Source of the DNA: Candidatus Nanohaloarchaea archaeon | GTDB taxonomy: Archaea > EX4484-52 > GLR71 | Assembly (NCBI GenBank): GCA_030671745.1 | Contig: DAOVHT010000016.1 | Coordinates: forward strand, 1 to 15,747 | Direction of reading: 5' to 3' | Length of the DNA: 15,747 nucleotides | Shown here: piece after piece, positions 1 through 6,834 of the stretch | Layout: every line of letters begins with the position of its first letter | How positions within the stretch are numbered: the first letter of the stretch is position 1 | The notes under the pieces: model-generated | What the model was told of the DNA's origin: nothing | Seen by the model: only the letters and a program-made list of their open reading frames with translations | Databases searched by the model: none | Translations under genes and position numbers: made by a program

Positions 1-10
1 AAATACATTG

Positions 11-391
11 ATGGAAACAAAGAACACATTAAGGATTTTCATCGTAGACAAAGAGAACAGACCCACATTCAAAAAAGAACTGACAATTCCTTTATACCTA
101 GGCGACATAGACAGTTTCTCAATCTACCTTCAAAAGAAATGCGGTTGTCACCTTTTCCATATAGAGTTTGAGACTGAATACAGAAGATGGCTGACCTTAT
201 GCAACATAAAGATCAAAAAGAACAAAAAGACAGGAATCACCTACCGTTTCTCAAACGACGACGACAAGAATAAGCTCCTGCTTTACCTAAACAGAAACAA
301 AAAAACCCGAGACACACTAAAACTGGCAGAACAGACATCAACCGCAAAGAAGAGACAAAAAAAAGAATACGAGGCTGATTATTATGGATAA
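11..391 (+). CDS. Hypothetical basic protein, overlaps the aminopeptidase gene
   Basis: A 126-residue protein that I do not recognise. Its N-terminal part (about residues 5-85) reads as a compact alpha/beta domain with two cysteines near the middle (KCGC). The C-terminal third is very rich in Lys, Arg and Glu, suggesting a charged helical tail. There is no signal peptide or membrane segment. ATG at 11 is the first ATG, with an in-frame TTG just before it at 8. The frame is still open at the window edge, so the true start could lie outside. The last 8 bases overlap the start of the downstream aminopeptidase-like gene, so the two are probably co-transcribed and translationally coupled. That is the only functional hint. 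Confidence 0.6.
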   Translation: METKNTLRIFIVDKENRPTFKKELTIPLYLGDIDSFSIYLQKKCGCHLFHIEFETEYRRWLTLCNIKIKKNKKTGITYRFSNDDDKNKLLLYLNRNKKTRDTLKLAEQTSTAKKRQKKEYEADYYG

Positions 392-1385
392 TGACTTACA
401 CATCCCCTCCCTTGACACAATCCTCAAGAACGGCTGGGACATAAGAGACGGCGACACAGCACTCATAATAACAGACACTGGGATTGGTGAAGATACTCTC
501 GCCCCGCTCCTTGCAAAAAAAGAAAAAGAAGCGCTTGAAACATTAGGTTGCAATTGCACCCTCCTGACCCAACAGATAAAGACCGACACAGATTATCTTG
601 ACCAGTCCATCTTTGAACAGCTCTCCACCCTACCGAAAGGCGCAATAGTAATGGTCGCCGTCTCAAACAACATAGGTCTGATCCCTGCAGGAACCATAAA
701 AAATTTCAAGACATTTGTCCTTGAAAGAGACCTGAGACTCATATATTCGCTTGGCCTCTCAAAAATCAGAAAAGAAAACTGGAACATTTTCGCTGATGCC
801 ATCTCTTTTGATCCCACAGCAAGATTAGAAGAATTAAAACGTATGAAATACATTCTTGATAATGGGAACCATATAACAATAACGACAACGAAGGGCACAG
901 GCCTTAACCTGGACATAAGAGGCAGAAAAGCGCACATAGCCTGCGGCCTTCACCAGTACAGAAGCACAAACATACCTTTCGGTGAGATCTACATTGCCCC
1001 GAACGAGACAAAGACCACAGGAATCGTAATGATTGACGGAACGATAAAGACACTTGCAGGTTCACACCTTCTAAAAGACGATTTTTACCTTGAATTCAAA
1101 GACGGCCGTTTGATCAAGAACACATCAAAAGAATTAAGAGACACAATAAAAACAATTAAACAAACCGACAGAAACATAGACGTCCTTGCCGAATTTGGCA
1201 TCGGCCTGAATCCTAAAGCAACACTTATAGGTAACACGCTTGTTGACGAGAAAACCCTGGGTACAGCGCACATAGCACTTGGCATGAACACAGTTTTCGG
1301 CGGAACAAACAGCTGCAGTTACCACCTTGACCAGGTCTTCAAGAATCCAGAAATCCTAGTTGACGGTAAAATATTAAAGATGTAA
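384..1385 (+). CDS. M29-like aminopeptidase (aminopeptidase T / leucyl aminopeptidase family)
   Basis: A 333-residue cytosolic protein resembling archaeal members of the aminopeptidase T (M29) metallopeptidase group, which remove N-terminal residues from peptides using a two-metal centre. The C-terminal half carries the expected pattern of candidate metal ligands: Glu201 in PFGEIYIAP, Glu270 in AEFGIGLNP, His296 in GTAHIALG, and the pair His314/Asp316 in SYHLD. The N-terminal half (about 1-150) is the less conserved domain of the family. The length is close to the usual 320-400 residues. The ATG at 384 overlaps the upstream gene by 8 nt, indicating an operon. Some relatives of this fold are not peptidases (for example NicX-type dioxygenases), so the substrate is uncertain. 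The family assignment rests on recognised motifs, not a search. Confidence 0.75.
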   Translation: MDNDLHIPSLDTILKNGWDIRDGDTALIITDTGIGEDTLAPLLAKKEKEALETLGCNCTLLTQQIKTDTDYLDQSIFEQLSTLPKGAIVMVAVSNNIGLIPAGTIKNFKTFVLERDLRLIYSLGLSKIRKENWNIFADAISFDPTARLEELKRMKYILDNGNHITITTTKGTGLNLDIRGRKAHIACGLHQYRSTNIPFGEIYIAPNETKTTGIVMIDGTIKTLAGSHLLKDDFYLEFKDGRLIKNTSKELRDTIKTIKQTDRNIDVLAEFGIGLNPKATLIGNTLVDEKTLGTAHIALGMNTVFGGTNSCSYHLDQVFKNPEILVDGKILKM

Positions 1386-1388
1386 AAG

Positions 1389-1410
1389 AAAAAAAATAGA
1401 GAGAGAGAAA
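1389..1410 (-). terminator. T-rich terminator of the zinc-ribbon gene
   Basis: Read on the minus strand, the bases after the zinc-ribbon stop codon are pyrimidine-rich and end in a run of eight T (1396-1389). U-tracts of this kind terminate archaeal transcription. The tract lies between two convergent genes. Confidence 0.4.
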
Positions 1411-1566
1411 TCAACCTGCAGGCAAGAAACTCTCATACGAACTTTTAGATATCTTGACATCATGGATATCAAGTATAGTATTGCATGATTCACATCGTGC
1501 AATCTGGTTGCCCCATATCCAATCTATCTCTTTCTCACAACTCGTGCATATAACTTTCATCTTCAT
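1411..1566 (-). CDS. Small zinc-ribbon protein (51 aa)
   Basis: A 51-residue reading frame with two knuckles, C7-x2-C10 and C25-x2-C28, separated by 14 residues. This is the spacing of a single zinc ribbon. The tail (about 32-51) has no cysteine and ends in PAG. The start at 1566 is supported by a Shine-Dalgarno-like GGTGAT a few bases upstream on the minus strand; an alternative Met lies two codons later. A T-run follows the stop. Small archaeal zinc ribbons of this type are often nucleic-acid-binding or partner-binding adaptors, but nothing here gives a specific role. It is convergent with the aminopeptidase-like gene. Paired CxxC motifs, an RBS and a terminator together make it credible despite its size. 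Confidence 0.7.
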   Translation of the reverse strand: MKMKVICTSCEKEIDWIWGNQIARCESCNTILDIHDVKISKSSYESFLPAG

Positions 1567-1848
1567 TCCAATCACCTTTTAATTAATTTTAAATCCCTGG
1601 ATCAGGCAGGTAAATTACAAAAACATAAAGCCCTGACTCTAATCAATCAACTTTTTGTGTACCCTGTCTTCAGGTCTTAAAGGTCCTCTAAGAAAAAGAT
1701 TATAGAATCATCCCTTGACTAACTTCTGCATGTCAGACATTTTTTAGTCAGGACTGTATATGTGACCATACCCGTAAAGAAATCCCATTTAATATTATGG
1801 TTATTCAGGTATGACATTATTATCACAGATTATAATAGATAGTCAATA
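1567..1848. other. Intergenic region with nested inverted repeats, no convincing gene
   Basis: A gap of about 280 nt with no supported reading frame. It holds an inverted repeat: nine bases at 1714-1722 pair with 1744-1752 (one G-U), enclosing a smaller hairpin at 1730-1740. A third segment, CCTGACT at 1632-1638, is also complementary to 1746-1752, so two alternative pairings are possible. The right end runs into the radical SAM promoter. It could be a small RNA, decayed sequence or chance. Confidence 0.3.
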
Positions 1849-1869
1849 TTTAAATACCTTTGTATATAG
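1849..1869 (+). promoter_or_regulatory. Promoter of the radical SAM gene (TATA)
   Basis: TTTAAATA at 1849-1856 and a second TATA-like stretch at 1861-1869 lie 50-70 nt before the ATG at 1919. They predict a leader of roughly 30-40 nt. There is no strong Shine-Dalgarno sequence. Confidence 0.4.
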
Positions 1870-1918
1870 TTACATTCAATAAACACTTCAAACATATACG
1901 ATTACGCGTGAACATAAT

Positions 1919-2974
1919 ATGCCGCAAGAATTAAACAGAATAACAGACACGAAAGCCAACTCGCAACTGCTGGGCACCTTGCCGGACGGTTGCCGCATGT
2001 GCATAAAAGGTAAAAAATCAGTACTGTTCCTGACCGGCGTCTGCGATAAAGATTGTTTCTACTGCCCGCTTTCTGAACAGAGAAAAGGAACCAAAAAGAT
2101 GTGGATCAATGAAAAAGAAGTCCAAAAAGACACAGACATAATTGACGAGATAAAAAAATGCAGTTCAGCTGGAGTAGGCATTACAGGCGGTGAACCGCTC
2201 ATTGACATAGACACATTCTGCCGTTATGTAACCCTTCTGAAAGACGAGTTCGGAGCACATTTCCACATCCATGCATATACGACAAAGATAGACCTGACAG
2301 ACGACGAAATAAAAAAACTTAACTTATCAGGTCTTGACGCCTTACGTTTCCATATATTTGACATAGACCGACTGCAAAAGATAAAAGACAGAGCAGAATT
2401 CAAGATAGGCATTGAGATACCGCTCATCCCCGGAAAAGAGAAGATGCTCAAAAGACTCATAAAAGACGCAGAAGGCATAATCGACTACATGAACCTGAAC
2501 GAGCTTGAATATTCCGACACCAACTGTAAAAGGATGGAAAAACAAGGGTTTGAACTGAAAGAATATGAGGATTATGCCGTCAAAGACAGTGTAGAACTGG
2601 GTCAAGCCCTATTGAAGTATGCAGCAGAGAACACAGAAGATATGTCAATCCATCTCTGCACAGCATCAACAAAATATGATTACCAGTACTGGAATCGCAT
2701 GAAACACAGAGCCGAGAACATAAGACTGCCCTGGGAAACCGTTACAAAACAAGGGCTTATAAGAAAAGGTGTGATTATTGGCTATTTAGGCACCATGTCC
2801 TTGAAACCCAACACCTACACAAAAAAAGATAACCGCATCGAGACAACCGTAAAGAATGCAAAAAGGGCAGCAACAAAAGGCTTGGATGCCGCAATTGTCC
2901 TCTCGATGCCGACAGATGACCCCTTTGATTTTGAACTCACGCCCCTTGACAAGAAAGGAAATCCAAAAGAATAG
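1919..2974 (+). CDS. Radical SAM protein, COG2108 type
   Basis: A 351-residue iron-sulfur enzyme. The canonical C-x3-C-x2-C cluster is C42, C46 and C49 in CDKDCFYC. These three cysteines hold the 4Fe-4S cluster that cleaves S-adenosylmethionine. A GGEP motif follows at 90-93 (SAM binding). Two further cysteines, C25 and C28, sit just before the cluster in a GCRMC motif, as in the widespread archaeal family described as related to pyruvate formate-lyase activating enzyme. The radical SAM barrel spans about residues 33-240. The C-terminal part (about 265-351) is a separate domain with Lys-rich segments. The family's substrate is not known to me. It stands alone: a divergent zinc-ribbon gene lies upstream and a candidate ncRNA downstream. 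ATG at 1919 is the first Met of the frame and fits the family N-terminus. Confidence 0.85.
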   Translation: MPQELNRITDTKANSQLLGTLPDGCRMCIKGKKSVLFLTGVCDKDCFYCPLSEQRKGTKKMWINEKEVQKDTDIIDEIKKCSSAGVGITGGEPLIDIDTFCRYVTLLKDEFGAHFHIHAYTTKIDLTDDEIKKLNLSGLDALRFHIFDIDRLQKIKDRAEFKIGIEIPLIPGKEKMLKRLIKDAEGIIDYMNLNELEYSDTNCKRMEKQGFELKEYEDYAVKDSVELGQALLKYAAENTEDMSIHLCTASTKYDYQYWNRMKHRAENIRLPWETVTKQGLIRKGVIIGYLGTMSLKPNTYTKKDNRIETTVKNAKRAATKGLDAAIVLSMPTDDPFDFELTPLDKKGNPKE

Positions 2975-3002
2975 TAATTTAAAATTGAACAACATAACTA
3001 TC

Positions 3003-3077
3003 TTGCGGCAATGATTATATGCCCTAGGATGAAAGCTTCACGGCTTAGTGATTTCCGGAGTAGCTTATGAGCCGCAA
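3003..3077 (+). ncRNA. Candidate kink-turn RNA (box C/D-like), 75 nt
   Basis: A 7-bp perfect terminal stem (3003-3009 with 3071-3077, TTGCGGC/GCCGCAA) closes a 61-nt interior. Directly inside the stem is a complete kink-turn: a 3-nt bulge AAU (3010-3012) and tandem sheared pairs G3013-A3070 and A3014-G3069. These are followed by U3015-U3068, then the pairs U3016-A3067 and A3017-U3066. This is the arrangement of box C plus box D RNAs. The usual G-C pair is replaced by U-A (C box AUGAUUA, D box AUGA). Inner pairings AAGCT/AGCTT and TCAC/GTGA are possible. A TATA-like TTTAAAATT at 2979-2987 would start transcription near 3008. L7Ae binds such kink-turns. The guide spacing is not that of a standard C/D sRNA, so the class is uncertain. 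Confidence 0.4.
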
Positions 3078-3152
3078 AAAATAATGACTTATCAATCATA
3101 CAAAAACATATAAACTCAAAAGACTAAATTATATTTAGACCCAAAACATACC

Positions 3153-3205
3153 CAAGGTAATGAAGACCTTGTTATCCTCTTCCGAGCAAAACCCCTCTTT
3201 TTTTT
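3153..3205 (+). terminator. Hairpin and T8 run before the CTP synthase promoter
   Basis: CAAGGT (3153-3158) and ACCTTG (3166-3171) form a 6-bp hairpin. A run of eight T at 3198-3205 follows, just upstream of the CTP synthase TATA box. This would stop transcripts coming from the radical SAM gene or from the candidate RNA at 3003-3077 before the next promoter. Confidence 0.4.
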
Positions 3206-3208
3206 GCG

Positions 3209-3223
3209 TTATATTTATAAAAG
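3209..3223 (+). promoter_or_regulatory. TATA box of CTP synthase
   Basis: TTTATAAAAG at 3214-3223 predicts a transcription start near 3244, giving a leader of about 28 nt to the ATG at 3272 (13 nt to the in-frame ATG at 3257). Confidence 0.5.
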
Positions 3224-3271
3224 ATACATCTTTATTCTATATTATATTCTGTATACATGTGTTGTGTTCTG

Positions 3272-4873
3272 ATGGGAAAAAAGACAAAATATATCTTCAT
3301 AACAGGTGGTGTCATGTCAGGCCTTGGAAAAGGCATATTGACAGTATCCATAGGTAAACTCCTCCAGGCACAGAACTATTCTCTAGCCCCTCTCAAGATT
3401 GATCCTTACCTAAACATCGATGCAGGAACCATGAATCCCATAGAGCATGGAGAAGTCTTCGTCTTGGATGACGGTGGCGAAGTCGACATGGACCTTGGAA
3501 ACTATGAACGTTTTCTTGAGATGACACTTACACGGAAAAATAATCTGACAACCGGCAAGATATACAAGCACGTAATAGACAAAGAACGGAAAGGCGACTA
3601 TCTCGGAAAGACGGTACAGATCATCCCGCACATCACTTGCGCAATCCAGGAACACATAAAAAAGATCGGGAAAGACAAAGATTTTGTCCTGATAGAGGTG
3701 GGTGGCACAGTAGGTGACATAGAGAGCATACCTTTCCTTGAGGCTGCCCGTGAACTGTCAGTGACAGAAGACGTATGCTTCGTCCATCTCGTCCTTGTAC
3801 CTACCCTTGACGTTGTCGGCGAACAGAAAACAAAACCTGCCCAACATTCAGTACGGAGCTTAGGTGACATAGGTATCAGACCGAACATGGTCGTCTGCCG
3901 TTGCAAGGACCCTTTGACAGATAGGACAAAAAGAAAGATTTCATTATTCTGTAACGTAAAAGAAGAAGATGTAATCTCTGACCATGACGCAAACATCTAC
4001 GAACTCCCACTCATACTTAAAGACCAGCAAATTGCAGAAAAGATAATAGACTGCTTCGGTATGAAACACAACGGAAGCGAATTAGATGAATGGCAAACTT
4101 TCGTAGATGGCCTTAAAGACACAGACAAGAAAATAACAATTGCCATGACAGGCAAATACACGCAGCTCCATGATTCTTATGTATCAATAAATGAAGCGCT
4201 CAACCACGCACGGTCAAGATACAACTGCGAAATTGAGATGAAATTCATCGAGACCACAGACATCGAAGAGAAAAAGATAGACATCAAAACCGCACTCAAT
4301 GACGTTGACGCTTTGATTGTCCCTGGTGGCTTCGGTTCCCGTGGCACTGAAGGAAAGATTGAATGCATAAGGTACGCAAGAGAGAACAGCATACCCTTCC
4401 TAGGTCTGTGTCTGGGTTTCCAGCTGGCCTGTGTAGAATTCGCACGTAATGTCTGCAACCTGAAAGATGCAGCATCAACAGAGATCAATCCCGATACGAA
4501 AAATCCGATAATTGACATCATGGCAGCCCAGAAAAATATAGACTCAAAAGGTGCCACCATGCGTCTTGGTGCCTGGCCCGCAATCCTAAAAAAAGGTTCA
4601 CTTGCAGAAAAACTATACGGGAAAAAAGAAATCTCAGAGCGCCACAGGCACAGGTACGAAGTCAACAACGACTATATCTCCGAACTTGAAAAGAACGGTC
4701 TCGTATTCTCAGGAAAATCCCCCGACCAGAAACTGATGGAATTCCTTGAACTGAACAGTCATCCTTATTTCATCGCAACACAGGCACACCCAGAACTGAA
4801 ATCAAAACCGCTTAACCCCCATCCACTGTTCTTGGGTCTTGTAGATGCTGCAATCAATAAGAAATATAAATAA
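3272..4873 (+). CDS. pyrG: CTP synthase (glutamine-hydrolysing)
   Basis: A 533-residue cytosolic enzyme that converts UTP to CTP using ATP and ammonia from glutamine. The synthetase domain (about 1-270) has the P-loop GLGKG (17-21), the archaeal-type nucleotide segment DPYLNIDAGTMNP (44-56) and EVGGTVGDIES (142-152). The class I glutaminase domain (about 288-530) has PGGFGSRGTEGKI (351-363), nucleophile Cys380 in GLCLGFQ, and His506/Glu508 in QAHPELKSKP, so the catalytic triad is complete. RHRHRYEVN (457-465) is also present. The length is normal. I chose the start at 3272 because family members begin a few residues before KYIF-TGG. An in-frame ATG at 3257 would add five residues (MCCVL) with no family support. 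A T-rich stretch and the next promoter follow directly. Confidence 0.97.
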   Translation: MGKKTKYIFITGGVMSGLGKGILTVSIGKLLQAQNYSLAPLKIDPYLNIDAGTMNPIEHGEVFVLDDGGEVDMDLGNYERFLEMTLTRKNNLTTGKIYKHVIDKERKGDYLGKTVQIIPHITCAIQEHIKKIGKDKDFVLIEVGGTVGDIESIPFLEAARELSVTEDVCFVHLVLVPTLDVVGEQKTKPAQHSVRSLGDIGIRPNMVVCRCKDPLTDRTKRKISLFCNVKEEDVISDHDANIYELPLILKDQQIAEKIIDCFGMKHNGSELDEWQTFVDGLKDTDKKITIAMTGKYTQLHDSYVSINEALNHARSRYNCEIEMKFIETTDIEEKKIDIKTALNDVDALIVPGGFGSRGTEGKIECIRYARENSIPFLGLCLGFQLACVEFARNVCNLKDAASTEINPDTKNPIIDIMAAQKNIDSKGATMRLGAWPAILKKGSLAEKLYGKKEISERHRHRYEVNNDYISELEKNGLVFSGKSPDQKLMEFLELNSHPYFIATQAHPELKSKPLNPHPLFLGLVDAAINKKYK

Positions 4874-4904
4874 ATCAAATATCATCTTCTCTTTTTATCA
4901 AATA

Positions 4905-4916
4905 CCTTATAAATTT
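4905..4916 (+). promoter_or_regulatory. TATA box of tandem paralog 1
   Basis: CCTTATAAATTT starts at 4905, with the TATA centre about 24 nt before the ATG at 4935, so the mRNA should be leaderless. The same sequence and spacing recur before the second paralog. Confidence 0.6.
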
Positions 4917-4934
4917 TAAAAAGCAACTAAAACC

Positions 4935-5309
4935 ATGGCTCTACCTAATTATCAACAAGATTTACGTGATATGGAAAAAATCATTTTTAAATTCTATAGT
5001 AATTTTTGTGGCGCAAGAGATAGATTGAATTTCTATGACAAAAAAGATCAAGAAGAATTTCCAGAAAAGATAGAGATGTACGCCCTCCTAAAACAACTTA
5101 AAGATAAAACTGCAAGCTATAATAAAACTACAAAAGATAATAATCTTGAAAATATAATTCTTGAAGATTACGAAACTTTTGAAACAATAATAAAAAAACT
5201 AGATGAAAACGAAAGTGAACAAGATATAAAATGTATTGATTTCGCGCAAAAAATAAGCCACGCCTGGCATGAAATGATTTTAGAACAAAAAAATAAAATA
5301 AAATCCTAA
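4935..5309 (+). CDS. Unknown acidic/helical protein, tandem paralog 1
   Basis: A 124-residue protein of unknown function, clearly paralogous to the next gene. Shared blocks are YxQxLxDM near residue 7, FPEKxExYxxLKxL at about 43-56, ILEDYxTFExIIKKLDExES at about 74-93, and an IDxAQ segment before a W-containing C-terminus. It is mostly charged and predicted helical, with no signal peptide, membrane segment or recognisable catalytic motif. Codon choice differs from the neighbours: GAT, AAT and CAA are favoured here, where CTP synthase and the hydrolase use many GAC, AAC and CAG codons. It has its own promoter and probably a leaderless mRNA. The AT-shifted codon use suggests recent acquisition or low-expression drift. 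Confidence 0.75.
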   Translation: MALPNYQQDLRDMEKIIFKFYSNFCGARDRLNFYDKKDQEEFPEKIEMYALLKQLKDKTASYNKTTKDNNLENIILEDYETFETIIKKLDENESEQDIKCIDFAQKISHAWHEMILEQKNKIKS

Positions 5310-5331
5310 TTCTATCCTCTTTCTACAAAAA

Positions 5332-5343
5332 CCTTATAAATTT
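5332..5343 (+). promoter_or_regulatory. TATA box of tandem paralog 2
   Basis: CCTTATAAATTT at 5332-5343, with its centre about 24 nt before the ATG at 5362, is identical in core and spacing to the promoter of paralog 1. The duplicated unit therefore included the promoter. A pyrimidine-rich tract lies just upstream (about 5310-5325) and may terminate paralog 1. Confidence 0.6.
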
Positions 5344-5361
5344 CATAAAACAATAACAATT

Positions 5362-5760
5362 ATGGGAAATACTGAATATGATCAGAATCTAGTTGATATG
5401 CAACATCATATCACTGAATTAAATAGATTTTTATTCCAAACAAAAGTACGAAAAACCGAATCAGATGCTTTTCCTGAAAAACTAGAAATATATCCTCATC
5501 TCAAAATGCTTACAGCCCTAAATCATATGTATAATATAGATGAAGAAAAATATAGTTTCACTATAGGAATTCCAGACAAGGGTCTTAAAGATATAATTCT
5601 TGAAGATTACAAAACCTTTGAATCAATAATCAAAAAACTAGATGAAGATGAATCAACTGTTTCTCTTGAAGAAATAGATACTGCACAATCAATCAATTAT
5701 AAATGGCTAAACATAGTTGAAGAACAAGAAAAAATCTACAACGCATTTTTTGAAGACTGA
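5362..5760 (+). CDS. Unknown acidic/helical protein, tandem paralog 2
   Basis: A 132-residue paralog of the gene just upstream. The strongest match is the block beginning ILEDYKTFESIIKKLDEDES, which differs at only three of twenty residues from the copy upstream and is also nearly identical at the DNA level (from about 5593, compared with about 5153). This copy has an extra stretch of about ten residues in the middle (around 60-72) and a different N-terminal third. It ends in an acidic FFED tail. As with its partner, no domain or catalytic motif is recognisable, no membrane segment is seen, and codon use is AT-shifted. Tandem duplication followed by divergence is the simplest history. The pair may form a heteromer, which is inference only. 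Confidence 0.75.
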   Translation: MGNTEYDQNLVDMQHHITELNRFLFQTKVRKTESDAFPEKLEIYPHLKMLTALNHMYNIDEEKYSFTIGIPDKGLKDIILEDYKTFESIIKKLDEDESTVSLEEIDTAQSINYKWLNIVEEQEKIYNAFFED

Positions 5761-5819
5761 TATGAAACCAATTCTTAACATCAATAACAACTTAATCTTT
5801 ACTTCTTCAAACACCCAAC

Positions 5820-5830
5820 AGATATAAACC
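5820..5830 (+). promoter_or_regulatory. TATA box of the metallo-hydrolase gene
   Basis: AGATATAAACC, centred about 26 nt before the ATG at 5852, predicts a leaderless mRNA. Confidence 0.5.
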
Positions 5831-5851
5831 TAAAAAATCAAAATAAGACCC

Positions 5852-6502
5852 ATGGAAATCCAAAAGATAACAGACGACATCCACCTAATCCAGTTAGGCG
5901 GTCTTGAATCAAACATCTACCTGATAAAGAAAAAAGTATTGATAGACGCAGGTCTCGGCTTCCACAAGAAAATCCTTGAAAAGGCGCTGACCACCCTAGA
6001 CATAACCCCCGACGAGATAGAACGTATCATCTTCACGCATGCCCACTACGACCACATTGGAGGCGCATCATCCTTCAAAAATGCAAAGATTGCGATACAC
6101 ACAGATGACGCACAGGTCCTGGAGACCGGCGACAGCACAAAAAGCTGTGCCTTTGCCTTCGGGAAAGACCTGACAAAAACCAAAGTCGATCTGAAACTTT
6201 TTGATTCAGACACCATCCGGATAGACAACATAGCCCTAAAGGTAATCCACACACCCGGCCATACTGAAGGTTCCATATGCCTGTATGACAAAGACAAAAA
6301 GATACTGTTCACCGGCGACACGATATTTTCAGATGCCATAGGCCGGACAGACCTGCCCGGAAGTGATGAGCAGGAGATGAAACAGTCCCTTGACCTCCTG
6401 AAGACACTCCATGTAACAACCATTCTCCCAGGTCACGGAAAAATCATAGAAAAGGATGCAGAAGCAAGCATAAACAACACAATAAAGATGTATTCTTATT
6501 AA
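5852..6502 (+). CDS. Metallo-beta-lactamase-fold hydrolase (glyoxalase II-like)
   Basis: A 216-residue cytosolic protein with the complete two-metal site of the metallo-beta-lactamase superfamily: THAHYDH (His63, His65, Asp67, His68), His137 in TPGHTEGS, Asp156 in FTGDTIF, and His195 in LPGHG. The GDTIFSDAIGRTDLPGSD stretch and the short overall length resemble glyoxalase II-like hydrolases, which cut thioesters such as S-lactoylglutathione or other thiol conjugates. The long recognition domain of true glyoxalase II is absent, so the substrate is unknown. ATG at 5852 fits the promoter and the MEIQKI start typical of the group. It is convergent with the PolD large-subunit gene across the repeat-bearing region at 6503-6834. 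Confidence 0.88.
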   Translation: MEIQKITDDIHLIQLGGLESNIYLIKKKVLIDAGLGFHKKILEKALTTLDITPDEIERIIFTHAHYDHIGGASSFKNAKIAIHTDDAQVLETGDSTKSCAFAFGKDLTKTKVDLKLFDSDTIRIDNIALKVIHTPGHTEGSICLYDKDKKILFTGDTIFSDAIGRTDLPGSDEQEMKQSLDLLKTLHVTTILPGHGKIIEKDAEASINNTIKMYSY

Positions 6503-6558
6503 CAAAACACCCTTTTCTCAACTTCACGCAAACAAAGAAAACCTTATGTGAAATTAAC

Positions 6559-6824
6559 ACCCGTTCATTTCTTATGGAAACCACAGCAATAAACGACCAT
6601 TAAATCTGTAGACCACAAAAACACACATCAGAAGAACCAATATACCCCGTAACATGAACCCTATTACCTTCACGGACCCCTTCATTTCCTCTGGAACCGT
6701 TTATAAACGTTTTGGTGCATGCTACATATCTGCAACATACCCCTTCATTTCCTATGCACACATGACAACAGAAAGTGCACGACCCGTTCATTTCTCATGG
6801 AACCGTTTATATACCTTTTGGTTC
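6559..6824 (-). repeat. Array of four ORB-like repeats between convergent genes
   Basis: Four same-orientation copies of a motif with core ACCC(C/G)TTCATTTC and right half (T)GGAAC: 6559-6582, 6676-6698, 6739-6756 (right half degraded) and 6782-6804. Read on the minus strand they resemble the archaeal origin recognition box, GTTCCA...GGAAAC...GGGGT, bound by Orc1/Cdc6. Copies 2 and 4 are similar over 43 nt (36 identical by my count), including a right extension with GTTTATA and TTTTGG. In copy 2 the extension contains the palindrome CGTTTATAAACG (6698-6709). Spacings are irregular (117, 63 and 43 nt). The same motif family occurs upstream of orc1 at 14965-15203. No gene is supported in 6503-6834. 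Confidence 0.6.
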
Positions 6825-6834
6825 CTCTCAAGAA

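Noticed and set aside
1721..1823. Minus-strand 33-codon frame with a CxxC
   Set aside because: Too short, no RBS, only one cysteine pair, and it coincides with the inverted repeats.
3003..3077. tRNA gene
   Set aside because: The length and 7-bp end stem look right, but there is no T-loop consensus (TTCRA), no D-arm and no plausible anticodon arm.
3160..3357. Plus-strand frame overlapping the CTP synthase start
   Set aside because: It overlaps the promoter and conserved P-loop region of CTP synthase in another frame and resembles no protein.
6559..6824. CRISPR array
   Set aside because: The repeats are irregularly spaced (117, 63 and 43 nt) and diverged, with no uniform spacers and no cas genes nearby.
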